Origin: Ancylostoma caninum
Lineage: Eukaryota; Nematoda; Chromadorea; Rhabditida; Ancylostomatidae
Assembly (NCBI GenBank): GCA_037903475.1
Contig: JBAJFG010000149.1
Span: 186,001 to 250,000 of the forward strand
Reading direction: 5' to 3'
DNA length: 64,000 bases
Shown here: one piece after another, positions 46,039 to 57,632 of the stretch
Position numbering within the stretch: position 1 is the stretch's first letter
Layout of the letters: every line of letters starts with the position of its first letter
Notes under the pieces: model-generated
What the model was told of the DNA's origin: nothing
Database searches by the model: none
The model's input: only the letters and a program-made list of their open reading frames with translations
Program-made: the position numbers and the translations under genes

Positions 46039-46650
46039 TTAACCCATTGACGACCGCGTGGCTTACCGGTGAGCCGCGCCCTTTTTGACAAGTACTGGAC
46101 CTTATTTTCGAACCATTTTGCAGCATTTCAATATGGAATGGTTAGAATCCTTCCTAAAAAGGTCTCAAACAAGTGCAGTTCAAGGAGGAGTTCTCCCTTA
46201 TTGCGACAAACATCATGAAAAGGATGGAATTTTGAAGTCGAGGAAGATTGCTTTACATTTCTTTTGTTGTGGGTGGAATTACTCTGTGCGAAAGCCATAT
46301 TTCCTACACAGAATCACGTTCGTTACATCCTGTGCTTCCTTATTAGTCAGGCTAGAGCCTTAGGAACGTGTATAGTCTCTGGACACTCCCTTATAACACT
46401 AGAAACACCCTCTACAAACTTCCTTCGGTCTTCATGGAATCCAGAAGCGTTTAGAATCTCTACTTTTTTGTCCGATGATACTTGTAATCTTTTGGAACTA
46501 GATTTCAAAATTGTTTCTGCAAAATGATCTGTTTTAGTCCAAATTATCTTATCGTAACGGTGTGGAACTCCGCGGGCGCCGCACTCTTGAAAGGGGCGTT
46601 GGTCCCACGCGCCAGACACGCGAAAATGCGCGCGGTCGTCAGTGGGTTAA
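46039..46650. mobile_element. piggyBac-like MITE, 612 bp, TTAA target
   Basis: The left end is TTAACCCATTGACGACCGCG and, on the opposite strand, the right end is TTAACCCACTGACGACCGCG, a 20-bp inverted repeat with one mismatch that includes the TTAA duplication. Ends beginning CCC after TTAA are typical of the piggyBac superfamily. The interior has no complete open frame and no DDD transposase motif that I recognise, so it is non-autonomous. Its right TTAA abuts a foldback-family copy, so the host repeat seems to have provided the target. Confidence 0.8.
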
Positions 46651-46765
46651 GGCACGGTCCCACCTAGGGATCGTTTTTGAGTTTTTCATGTGAAAAAAAT
46701 CTCCAGGAGCTGCTGATCAAAATGGTTTGTTGTGATTGGATGAAAAGTGGTAAAACTAAACTTGT
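46649..46765 (+). repeat. Foldback family 'ATCTCCAGGAGCTGCTGATC', copy 4 (left end only)
   Basis: AAGGCACGGTCCCACCTAGG, then TTTTTGAGTTTTTCATGTGA and AATCTCCAGGAGCTGCTGAT, closely match the left end of copy 2. Similarity ends after GTGATTGGATGAAAAGTGG. The piggyBac-like MITE sits exactly at its left edge. Confidence 0.7.
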
Positions 46766-47669
46766 TCTGCTCGAGTTTATGTCGCTAGGCCAGCGTTGTC
46801 CCTCAAAAAACCGCGGTCTCAGTGAACTTCGTGATATGAACTTTCGCATGCGAACAGAAATAAATGGACGTCAACGGCAGGAAGTTTCGTGTGATAATAC
46901 TTGAAGTGAAATGGATGATAATTGGGCTATATATTAGGAGAATGAGAGGTTCTCCTGCTTGTCACACAAAATGTTTAGAAAACGTCTAATAGGTACTGTT
47001 GAACACTCGTTCTTCGAGAACAATTCGCTTACTTTTCGGGCACGGACTAGAAGTCGCTATTCAAGATTGCAAATAACATTCACACTGTGCGTTTTGTGAG
47101 CAGAACTCTTCACCTCTCGGTGTTTCTCCCTGTAATATGGAATGGTTACTTTTATAAGTCGAGTCAAGGAATATAAGAGATGTTAACCGTGGGTAAACGA
47201 AAACATTTAAAGCACTGAGTGATCTGATAGAGATAAATAAGAGTCATTGGTAAAGTTGAATAGACGGATGAACAGGGAATCAAACAGTGATTGCGGTTTG
47301 CAAAACTATAAACGCCTAAAGTCAACAACAATGAATTGGGTGTAAGGCTCGAGTGTTGATGCAGGGTTTGTCACAGGATAGACTAGCAAAAAGTGAGCAA
47401 CACAGAATTTGATGGTAACGGAAGTCAGAAGAGCAATCAAGGCAACCGCTGATCGTGCTAACAAAAATGGGCCCCAATCAATGCAAGCGCTGAACGCGCT
47501 GACGAAAAGTGAGAGGTCTAAATGATTTTCCGATTCACAATGCCTCTCACTTCGTTGTCCTCGTGATCAACTGTGTTTACATCGGAAGTCCTATATTTTG
47601 ACACAGAAATGGTGCTTCAAAATATTCAGTTCACGTACAATGAGTGTCGGTAAAGTTGACACAGTTATG
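46766..47669. other. Non-coding sequence
   Basis: About 900 bp, no gene or repeat recognised. Confidence 0.45.
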
Positions 47670-48155
47670 GATGGACTTGAAGCCATTGTCCCACGTCAAC
47701 GAGATTTTCCATGTGAAAAGGATCTCTAAGAGCTGTCCATCATAATGGTACATGTGATTCAGTGCAAAATCACCGGAAAATCCATTTCTAGGCCTCAGTT
47801 CTTGTGGAGTTCGGGACTGTGGAGAGGGGATAAGATGGAATGACGAGGCTTCTGAATAATACAATTTCGTAAGCGCACCTTTTGAGGAAACTCCTACTTC
47901 TTGTGAGATTTCTCCACTCCCTGATAAGGTAGAAAATGCGGTCCATGTGTGAGCAGCACGGGAGTGCATGGGCCGGAAACCTCGTGGTCTCGCCTTGGCT
48001 CCGCCTACAAGCTCCAGAAAAGTTGGGAGGCATGTTGTGAGGTATTGGGCAGTTTTCCATGGAATCACTAGACCATTGTGATCAGGAGCCCCTAGCAATT
48101 CTCTCGCTATGGAATTCTCGAAAAAATTCAGGGGTGAGACAGCCCTTCAAGAGCG
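47670..48155 (+). repeat. Foldback family 'ATCTCCAGGAGCTGCTGATC', copy 5
   Basis: About 485 bp. The left end has GCCATTGTCCCACGTCAACG, then CCATGTGAAAAGGATCTCTA; the right end on the opposite strand has CTTGAAGGGCTGTCTCACCC, then AGGGGCTCCTGATCACAATG. The arms thus end in inverted GAGCTGxTxATCA signatures. A 155-codon minus-strand open frame spans the copy but is absent from other copies, so it is unlikely to be a gene. Confidence 0.7.
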
Positions 48156-51100
48156 CAGTAGCGCGATCGCGTCGTGCGTGAAATCGCTCCCTTGCTTAAA
48201 AATTTCTTGAAAAACAAAAAAAAAAAAGAACTGCTTTGGAACTGATCACTGGTAGATGGGATCTTCCCACGAGTGGTGGATCTAACCCTTCTGCTACATA
48301 CTTCCACGACTGAAAGGATGGAGTGCTATATCAGATGTTTTCCTCATATTCTGGGAGAATTCCCCCGAAAGTCTGCTTTTCCACCACCCCCCCCCCCCCT
48401 CCCTAAAAGAAGACAAAATGTTCTCGATGATTTTGATGCGCATTCATGCGTAATCGATCAAACTTTAATCCTTCTGAACACGTGAACCCACCAGGAAGAA
48501 ATGTGCAGGTTCACGTGAACATGCCTCCAGAGTCACTCAACCACGGCTAATTCGAACTGAATTGGCGGTCACGAACAATTTGGTCGCACGGGTGTTGAGT
48601 GATTTGCCCTTTCGGTCGTGGTGGACTTCTCAAGAGGAATTCCTAGCGTTGCAAAGCCGCACAGCTTCTGGATTATAGCAGCAAATGATCGTTTTCTGCT
48701 GTCGAAAGAAGGACTTTTTGTTGGGAAATTAAAGAGAGAGACGTTGGAAGCGAACATCCCACGCGAGAAGATTAACGACAAGTGAGACGAAGTAGAAACC
48801 TGTGTTAAGATGAAGTTAATCTGAAGCGACAACGTCGTCGACCATCTTCCAAGATATCAATAAAGTTGGTTGTGCTCCTGTACCGGCTATCTTCCGTTCC
48901 ACCAAGGAAGACGGGTGAAGAGAAAATGAGAAATAAAGAGACGCTGCAAAGTGCAGCATTTGAAGAGGTGGTGAAGTGCAGACAGTAACCAGAAATAACC
49001 GACTATCGTCGTGTTTTGAAATTAATTATGACACTGCGGTTTGTCCCGTAGATGGTGTTGTTTGATCCCTAACGCTGCGTCATACTTAAATGGCCTTAGA
49101 GGCCTTGCCCATCTTCCCTTAGCCTATAATTCCTGAAATGCACAATGAAAAATCCAAGTTACACGAATGTTCCAAAACGACACGATTTTTCGTCTTTGAG
49201 TAGTTCTACAAAAATGCTTTCGAACAAAAATTCAAAAACTGATCAAGAACCCAGGGAGTGATTTTGAAAGAAAGAGGATGTACCTTCATTATGGAAATAA
49301 AGATGAGGAGAAATCTAGTAAATCTTCGAAGATAGAGAATGTCAAAGTGACCCCTTGTAAAATCAGACATCTCATAGTTGACGACCTAATAGAAAAAAAA
49401 GATTTGAAAAGGAAACAGTTTAACTTCCATTGCGTACTGCTCCCTTGTAAGGAGTGTGAGCCAAAGGCATAAGACTTCCCCTATCCCCACCCTTCCCCCT
49501 CCTTCCTCCATCACTCATCAATATGGAGGGAAGCCCTAAGCTAGACGTACCAAAAAGAAATAGAAATCAGGAATAAAAGACCCACCAACATCTAGAATCT
49601 TTGGACTTTTCATAGGCCATGCAGGGGTGTGGAGAGTTATGCCTGAAGCAAGCGGCGCTGGCAGACCCTGCAAATGGCCCATTGGCTAAACTGACCAGTC
49701 GTAGAGCTTAGCCGCACCCCTTTCCCAAGTATAACGCTCCACACTCGCCATGCAGAAATATTTAGCAATAGAATAACCAAACCACAGCAAATAGTAAAGT
49801 AGCCTCAAACTTAGGTAATTATAACTGTTAAAAGCGCAAACAAAATTTTCTTCATGGATTTTCTTCAAAAGAAACTGACAACCCTCACTTATAATTCCAA
49901 GATTTCATCGGCTGCCCCTACACTCCATGAAAAGTGTAGCATTCGACGTTGCTAGCGGTGTCAATTCCGATGCATATCGATTAATGGTGGAGCATCGCTG
50001 GTATCGCTGTTGCGTGAGCCATTTGAATCGATACGTATCAAAATCATGGCGCGAGGTGGTTTCACACTCTAGATGATATAGCAGGACCTTAATTAATTAT
50101 ATGTAGTAATGATGAGCGGATTGAGTGACCTAGTGAAAGAGCGCTATACGCTATTTTTCGGCATCCCGAGAGCTGTAGGGTCCGAGTTTGCTAACGATAG
50201 GGATCACAGTGAATATTGTACTCTACTGTATTCTTCAGAATGGCGACAGATCTGAAATAACACCCCACTAGGCTTTTGTGTGAACTGTGTGGATGAAGAG
50301 CAGGTTGAACCCCCCAGAAGTCACTGAGTTTCTTGGCTTTCAGAACAGGGACTCCCCCCCCCATAAATAGGGTGTCCCCAAGCTGATCCCGTCCTTGTCC
50401 ATCTTTCATCGGGGTCTGTGGAATGATCTCTTCATCTCGCACACCTTTGAGAAACTAATCAGTTTTGATTGCCCATTAATAATGGCGAGAATTCGGAGAC
50501 TTGCGTAAGGTTTTTTGTCCTGTTTCGCCCTCTCAGTGTTGGGCGGTCATGAGTACATGTGCTATGTAGACGTTGAAAAGAAAACCTTCGAATATTCTCG
50601 AAAAAGGATGGACGTGTATTTCGGAGAAAAAGGAAGGGCTAAAAAAGGTATACTAGAAGATTCCCCCGAATGGAAAGCCTGGACGATTTCGACTTCGTTC
50701 AATGTCAAAAAAAAATTCTTCAGCTCTTTGGAAGTTTCCTACTAAAAAGTTCAACATGCACATCAGACAGTTGCTCTCCAAATTTTCTAATAATAAGGAA
50801 AAGAAGCATAAGAAGGGGAGGAGACAAACCTGGGAAACCTCCCGATCCCGTTTTCTGTCCACGAAGCAATGCGATACCAAGCGTTGAGGCTTTTTCTGCT
50901 GCAAATTAGTGGTGGTCGTGAAATTTCTCATCGTGCACCTTCGATCAGTTAGTTCATCGGACGATGCGATGAAATATCGACGCCGCGCACAGACATCCGA
51001 GCCAAGGAACGTCTGGAGAACCCCCAAAACACAGCCAGTTCTTCCCCAGCAACCGACACTCTTCAAAAGTTGTCGGCACGATCGTCGTTGATTGGATTGT

Positions 51101-51459
51101 GTGACCAGCGATTAGACTTTTTTGAACGGGGAAGAATGCTGTGCAGTGATGAAGACATCTACGATGAAGAAATTGATGCAATGCAGCGTAGCTTTCAGGT
51201 GCAAACTTTCAGGTGTGGAAGTTTCGTGGATTTCTTAAGAATATTTGAGGCCCCCATTCAACCTCTAACCCCGGTTATTCATTCAAGAAGACGAAAAAAG
51301 CTTGTGGACTGCAGAGTTTTTTTTCTTGTTGGAGATTCTGTTGCTAGCTTCGAAGCAGGAGACTTAAACAGTAACTAGTGGTAAAAATAATAAGAAATAC
51401 CCACCCAATAGTATATAAATCATAAGCACTATTCGTACCTAAAAAAAGACTCTGTATGG
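48156..51459. other. Gene-poor stretch with one candidate exon
   Basis: A C12 run lies near 48388, and the inverted pair CACGTGAACC / GGTTCACGTG at 48480-48518. Apart from the candidate frame at 50953-51378 no gene was recognised. Confidence 0.35.
50953..51378 (+). CDS. Possible exon, unknown acidic protein
   Basis: A plus-strand frame is open for 142 codons between a TAG at 50950-50952 and a TAG at 51376-51378. The middle third reads like a natural protein: Ser/Thr-rich linker, then LIGLCDQRLDFFERGRMLCS, DEDIYDEEIDAMQRSFQ. A plausible donor (CAG|GTGCAA) follows at 51197-51199, after which the peptide becomes hydrophobic and less convincing, so the exon may end there. No clean acceptor was found. 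A minus-strand frame of 137 codons overlaps the upstream part, so chance openness must be considered. Family unknown. Confidence 0.25.
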   Translation, partial: FIGRCDEISTPRTDIRAKERLENPQNTASSSPATDTLQKLSARSSLIGLCDQRLDFFERGRMLCSDEDIYDEEIDAMQRSFQVQTFRCGSFVDFLRIFEAPIQPLTPVIHSRRRKKLVDCRVFFLVGDSVASFEAGDLNSN

Positions 51460-51635
51460 ACGCACGCACGCAAGCCAGCGTCACCATCTGCATGTCCACT
51501 CTTCCCACTCTGATTACGGGATGCTCATCCTTGCGATACTCATCACACGAATAAATCACCTGTATTCATGAGAACTCCTGCGCGAATGGTTGCGCGCGTC
51601 CGACGCACGCACCTAGACAGCCTAAGTTTGCTTAT
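51460..51635 (-). repeat. Degenerate 'GTGCGTCTGACGC' MITE fragment
   Basis: The minus strand at 51580-51635 reads GTCTAGGTGCGTGCGTCGGA then CGCGCGCAACC, like the left end of the copies at 1581 and 60340. GGACGCACGCACGCAAGCCA near 51465 may be the other end. Poorly conserved. Confidence 0.35.
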
Positions 51636-54600
51636 GATTGCTAGGATAACCTCGAATTCTCTCCTAAAGTCCTGATGGCCGAGAATTCGTAGCTATATGC
51701 CCAGGAAAAGGAAGAACTATGTTTGATGGGAGTTTGCAACAAGATCCCGTCATGTATACGTCATATACGTCATACAAGTCCCTTGCAAATTTCATACCGT
51801 CTTGGAGTCTTGGAGCAATTTTTCTCATACCGAATTTTGCTTTCTCATGCAAACAAAATGCAAGTCTTCGGAATCGTGTAAAAATTACATGCAAATTCCA
51901 CGTCTGCTACGGTTTAAGCCCTAGAAATACCCGAGAATGTGGTGAGGTGCTGCATGAACATGAAATTCTGCGCGCTCGCCGCGGTTCCCTCTGTGCAGAG
52001 AACAAAGGCGTTCGACCTGCGTGCGTGCGTGACCACTGACTGTGCTTCATGGTGTGGGAAAGCGTTAGTCCATGCGAAGTAGCTATCGAATTAACCTTTT
52101 CATGGACATACTTACTTTATACAAGATTCTTGCGAGGAAAAATATTATAGAAAGATATAATGAACACAGAAACAAGAATTAACCATTTGCCATTGAAAAC
52201 ACACGAACGTCCATGCTCCAACAGCAAACACTAATGCGATCAAATTCAACGGGTTTACTGTAACTGCGAGACCGTGCAAGAAACGTGTACGTGCCCATTC
52301 TCGAGGACGGAAGAGTGGTCAGTGAACATTGGACACGAGGACTTTCTCAAAAAAGTTGTTGCTAACGTTGGCGTTTAGAAACGCTCAGAAAAAAAGAGCG
52401 TGTGGTGATTTCTTTTTAAAAATGGAAACAGCGGATTTTATGCCGCCATGTTGAAAATGAGTTCAATGTTTACGGGCGATGAAATGCATTACCGTAACTC
52501 ATAGGTGTTACAAAGGTATACAGTGGGAGAACCCAAGCTTGCTTTAGGAATAAAATAAATGGAACAAGGGTACTGAAATTTGTGAGAGGACTAATCTTCA
52601 ATATCCATATTGTTCGTGTTTTTAATGCCATTTATTTGCAGAATATTCTTATTATATGTTTATTTAAAGCAGCATGCACTTATTTATTTATTTTTAAGTG
52701 TTCTCTCCTGATGGATCTGCAGCGAGACCTCCCTACATGAGAATAGCAGAAAATCGTGCAAAATCTTCATATTTTCCGAGAGCCTACTTTTGTCTAGATT
52801 CTACTGCAGGCCTAAATGCGTTGCCACTTAGATTCTTGGAGTTTCTTTTGAATTTTTCTAAGTAAGTTCTACATTACTATTGCACCACATTGAAAGCTAC
52901 GTACATAGATATTTCTTCCAGTTTTGCGGGTGAGAAGGGCTCTGTTACTGCAATCATTCTCCTCAACCAGTGCCTACAAACGAGTGGACTAGAATTTTCA
53001 ACATGTGTGCAAAAGCATTAGTAAAATACTTACTATTTTAGCGGAAGTGTGTGAAAACGGCAGACAGATCTGGCCCCGCCCATTCTCTCCCATGAAACGC
53101 AACACGTTTTTCGATCTGTGAATGACGAGATCTTTGAAAATCTGTAAGCTTCACCTTAAGGTAGGGTAGCACCACTCCTGTTTGAGCAAGATGACGTCTC
53201 CTTACGAATTTTGGCCGAGTTACTCGGTTTTTATGACTTTTTTCACTATTTCTATGCCGCCATGGCTCCAAAGCAGGTATGAAAATCCCTGAATTTTCAA
53301 GAAGATCGAAGAATTACTAAAATTTCGGGAGGCTGGTCTCCTATCGTTGCTTTAAGAGGAAATAACCTACATATTGTATTTCTATTTCCAATTTGTCATC
53401 AGTTCTGCCAGAACAGTATGGAGCGAACAGCTTAGATTGGCATACCGCAAGGCCCGGCACGAAATTCTTCTATGAAAGGATACATACCTGATAGCATCGA
53501 AAGCGTAGCCGTTTTTTTCTCTTTCTCTGAGGAATCTCGTCCGACAAGGTCAATGTTTTCACAAGGACGAGTCTGCTTGACACCACTTCTGGATTCTTGC
53601 GATAGAAACAAAAAGCAGTATCAGCCCGGAAAAAAATCACATGTGGTATACCACTGAATCCAAAAATTTCCGGAAACTCCTGTGATTCAAAGGGGGGCGG
53701 AGCTGTGCATGAATTTTTCGAGATGGAGCCAGTTGGAAAAAAAAAACTAAGAAATAGCGAAGATTTTCATACTCTACCACTATAACTGTAGAACTTCCAC
53801 GTGCTAAGTGATCTGAGTTGACCTTGCAGCGAAGAAATCTTGGTAAAAACTATTTTAACCCTTTTAAGTCACCTCTTACCCATGGAGTTGAGCAAAAACA
53901 GAAGTGGTTAGTCTATAGTTCCGCATGTTTTGTTTTTCTTTTCTCTGAGAATGTCTTGTTTTTTTTTTGCAGGTGAAAAAAGTAGGTGCTATGATGAAGA
54001 TCCGGTTCTTCATACACTCGAAGCGTTAGTTTGGAAGGTATTCACGTCATGGTCGGTAAAAAAATGAGATGCATATGACCATGTTTGTACTGAAGAATTT
54101 TTTTTATTCCCGGTAAATATAGAAATTAAAGAAGGAGAAGATCATACTAAAAATTGGTAACAAAGAGTAATGGATAGTAAAAGAGCAAGAACTACGTAGT
54201 GGTGAATAAATACTCACCTTTGAAAAAAAAATTGCACGAAGTCAGTATTAAACGCCCACCAAATGAGAAAACAAGGCCGGCTCCTTCGCTTCCTCCACCG
54301 GGACGAGCATCCAATGGATGATAGTTCTCTGAAGGTGCTGCATGATGAGCGATGACTGTAATGTGTGACGTGACAACGTCCATAACTTCTGATGAGGTAA
54401 AAAAGTGACTGATAGGCGGTTACATTCGGCTGGGGATCATCATGACAGTGTCATCTCTACGCTGCTCTCAACTTGTACGATTCATAGCCGGTGCTGGTTG
54501 GCAGAATGCCGATCGACAGCGAAACGACAACTCCTCAACTCATTAAGAAAGTTTTTGGAAGTGGTCAAATGAAACAGGTATTTATTCCGCTTTGCAGGAT

Positions 54601-57340
54601 TCTTGATTTTTTGTTGGATTTGGTGAGTACATGCTTAGTCATCCTGAATTAGAGGTTTCCTATAGCTTGGGTCAAATTAGTCGCAAATCCATGCATTTCT
54701 CTGGACACCAAAAGCATATTTAATCTATGAGTTATCAGTCTACCAGTCTTAGGTCTATTAGTAATATCCGTAAATGGTCTACAGAGACTAGGATATCTCA
54801 CTGATGTAGTTGATTTCCGATTAAGGCGGCAAAGGAAGGATACTCTGTAATTGTGGCGATGCACATAGAGCTTTATGCATCTCGCAACGCTGATTCCAAA
54901 TCTGTTTTCAGTCTTCCTCGGTCTTGCCTCTATCGGGAGTTACGCCACGTTTTTCGGACGTGGTAGGGCAGTGCGAATAAAGGAGCACTAGTGAGTAACA
55001 TCATTTGGCAGTGGCACAAAGGTTAACCTCTCGCTCTTCTCCAATACCCTCGCAGGATGCCTTACGCATTGCTAGGGGCGAGCTCAAGGACGTCAACACG
55101 ATTCTAAGTTCCCCTAGGAAACGACAGTGAACCGATTGGCTTCGCGAAGTCAGCTCACGCGATGACCTCACCTCACAAGTCAATTGAGAAGTTGTGGACA
55201 AGTCAGTTGAGAAGTTGTGGCCAGACAAAAGTGGAAGTAGTGTGAAAAGTCGTGAAGGTTGCTGTAAGTTGTTCATATTTGACTCACGAAAAAATCGAAG
55301 CGAAATGCAACATTGCATCGATGAATTGCAAGCATTTATGTGAAACTCGTCCAATTTGACAACGGTTGTCATGACGTCGTTTCTATGCCAGTCACAAGAC
55401 GTTTGTTCCACTCAACCTGTGATGGACGGTACTGCTACCCATTTGAGAAATGAGATCAACTGTGACATGTAAGCCGATGATAGCTGCTTGCTGACCTCAC
55501 ACCTCCTCACTCCCGTCAGGTCTCTGCACGAAGTCGGCTCACCGGAGGGGATTACTACTGTTTGTCACTTTCGAAATAGACACGAACATCGACATAAACG
55601 TAACCGGTCCATTTTGTAGCTTTATTTTTTGAAGATAGTGCAGCAGCACAATAGCAGCGCGATCGCAGCACAGTAGCAGCATGATACCGGCGCCATAGCT
55701 TGAGCTTACGATGATATTTCGGTACGATGAAAGTCTAGCATCTCAACCGCATTGCTGTGGAAATACAGGGCCCGGTGCTCATTTCCTATACAGAATAGCA
55801 GCATAACAGCAGCACTACTCCTGTGAATAGGAAAAAAGGCGTACCATTCTGATAAAGATGGAAACATCCTGAAGGCTACAAGCTACCAGCTCCTCGGGAT
55901 GAACTTCCGCTGATTATCGAACAACAGAGAATTATAACGACATTACAGAAGGTTACACAACTGAGAAGCCCCGGTTCAGCACCACATATGTCAGCAACAG
56001 ACGAGGCCCCCATTCGTACAGAGCCAGATTTGTATGAAATCAGCTACTTGCTGCAAGGAAGGTGCATGGATCGGAAAAGGGTTAAGACCTGGCCATGTGC
56101 CCAAAAGCTTCCGCTGGTGAAGGAAAAAGAGTCCTCTGCTCTATTGGATAAAATATCACCTGCATCACCTGTGCTACGTCTGTTCTTCAAGTAGACCGAG
56201 CGGACACCAGTAATTCCTCCATTTGTCCCTCTCGCTTGTCAGAGTTACCAAATGGGTTTTGCTCACTCGGAGGTCACAAATGCATGGATTGAATAAATTT
56301 CCATGCACATATTGGATACGACATCTGGTGGGGTAGCCACCACTGCCCAGCAATGACAGCAGTATTGCAGCACTACGTGGGGAAGAGAACTTTTCTTGAG
56401 TTATTTGGATTTATCCAGCAGCTTTGATGCTCAGCACCGTAGATTGAGACTGCTGAACTTGGGAAAACTGCCTAAGCTGTGGAACTACGTTCTCCAGAGG
56501 AATTAATAAACATGATGAATAACAACATTCGTAACTCCCAGAGGAACAACAGAAAAACTGGTTCGATTTAAACAAGTTCTGCGGAACTCCCGAAATACCG
56601 CAATCAGGTACTTTGACCTGAGTACGCAATTGTTCAGCAGTCATGCAGGCGCAGGTGACTGAATTGTACTCAGAAGAATTTGAGGGCAATTAGTAGAAAC
56701 CTGTAGGCGGAAGACCTGGAGCGACGCCAACTGCAAAATGGCAGACGCTCGCCCAAGGAGTATAAACTCCTGATTTCCGGAATAATGAGAAAGCCGAGAT
56801 AGTGAGACAGAATACGAACTACGTTGTCATCAGAACACACCCATGTTTTCTGGCAATACACCGAAAATAGCTATGTATTAGGAAAAAACTGAAAGAAAAT
56901 AGGAGAGAATGATTGAGTCAATCAATTGTGAACAACGTTTTTTGCCAACACTTTTCCATATCTGGGAAGCACCCCATGACAAATGTCACAAACAGCTTTT
57001 TTTTTCGTGGCAGCTTCCATGAAGTGCTGTTTACAGGAGTGGATAGGGCTACTTCTTACCGTAACCCTTCTTCTGGTGTTTGCTGCTGTGCCCTTCTACG
57101 CAAAAGTGCAGAATGTATCAATGTATCAGTGGTCGGTTAACGTGTGGTAATTGGCAGTCAACTCAAATTAACCGTGAGCAGTGAGAAGTTCATCAGCCTC
57201 TGCCCAGCACGGATCTCTAGCGCATTTACGGATTCGCTGGGTGCGTCCTGGCGTCGAGCCGAGAAGTTTAAACCCTTGCCTGGGTAGGGTAACCCAAGTA
57301 ACCCCTGCTGTTGTCGCGCTGGCTGGAGGTCAAGCGGTTC
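51636..57340. other. Gene-poor stretch
   Basis: About 5.7 kb without recognisable gene. 52440-53030 is AT-rich. 53030-53790 has short inverted similarities (GGTATGAAAATCC at 53275; GATTTTCATACTC at 53763) that suggest a small element. 55620-55830 is rich in AGCAGCA words. A 136-codon minus-strand frame at 55001-55411 has no known motif. Confidence 0.35.
53974..54038 (+). CDS. Possible short exon after a strong acceptor
   Basis: A long pyrimidine tract, TTTTTTTTTTGCAG, ends at 53973. One frame is then open: EKSRCYDEDPVLHTLEALVWK up to a GT at 54039. About 700 bp upstream, ATGGCTCCAAAGCAG in a strong start context (GCCGCCATGG) precedes GTATGA, a good donor, at 53262-53276, but joining the two gives a stop after 23 residues. 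No family recognised. Confidence 0.15.
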
Positions 57341-57581
57341 TCAATCACTAATCAGCGGCGTTTTTGCCACCGACACCGGTGGCGACGGTGGTGGGAGGAC
57401 CGGCGACGAGAACTGGTTGAAATCAGAGATGCGATTACGATATTTACGTCAGACAGCGCAGAGGTTATATAGGAAAGGGCTACGTGCACGACCCCCAAAG
57501 CCGTATAAGCGCTATCCTGAGCGCGTAGAGTAGTCGCTTCGTCTATACTCGCCGCCGGCGTCGTCCACTAGGTATTCAACT
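57341..57581 (+). promoter_or_regulatory. GC-rich island, possible promoter / 5' UTR
   Basis: CpG-rich sequence (GCCACCGACACCGGTGGCGA, CTCGCCGCCGGCGTCGTC) stands out from the AT-rich surroundings. It contains GTTATATAGG at 57466 and CGTATAAGCG at 57504, either of which could be a TATA-like box, upstream of the ATG at 57582. This is suggestive only. Confidence 0.25.
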
Positions 57582-57632
57582 ATGCCGCTGCACAGGGCCA
57601 ACATCGTTTCGCACCTGTCGATGTCGTCCATT
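57582..57632 (+). CDS. Possible first coding exon (17 codons)
   Basis: ATG at 57582 opens a frame encoding MPLHRANIVSHLSMSSI that runs directly into GTGAGT, a consensus splice donor, at 57633. It lies at the 3' edge of a GC-rich island that could be a promoter. The nearest good acceptor, TTCCTTGCAG near 57911, is followed by a frame IHKSLEFLIALTSSS that stops after about 23 codons, in phase with the first exon. Such a gene would be very short, or later exons lie elsewhere. No family recognised. Confidence 0.25.

Noticed and set aside
47631..48098. 155-codon minus-strand open frame as a gene
   Set aside because: It lies entirely within a copy of a foldback repeat and is not preserved in the other four copies.
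55001..55411. 136-codon minus-strand open frame as a gene
   Set aside because: No ATG with supporting context, no splice sites, no domain; length is within chance for 64 kb read in six frames.
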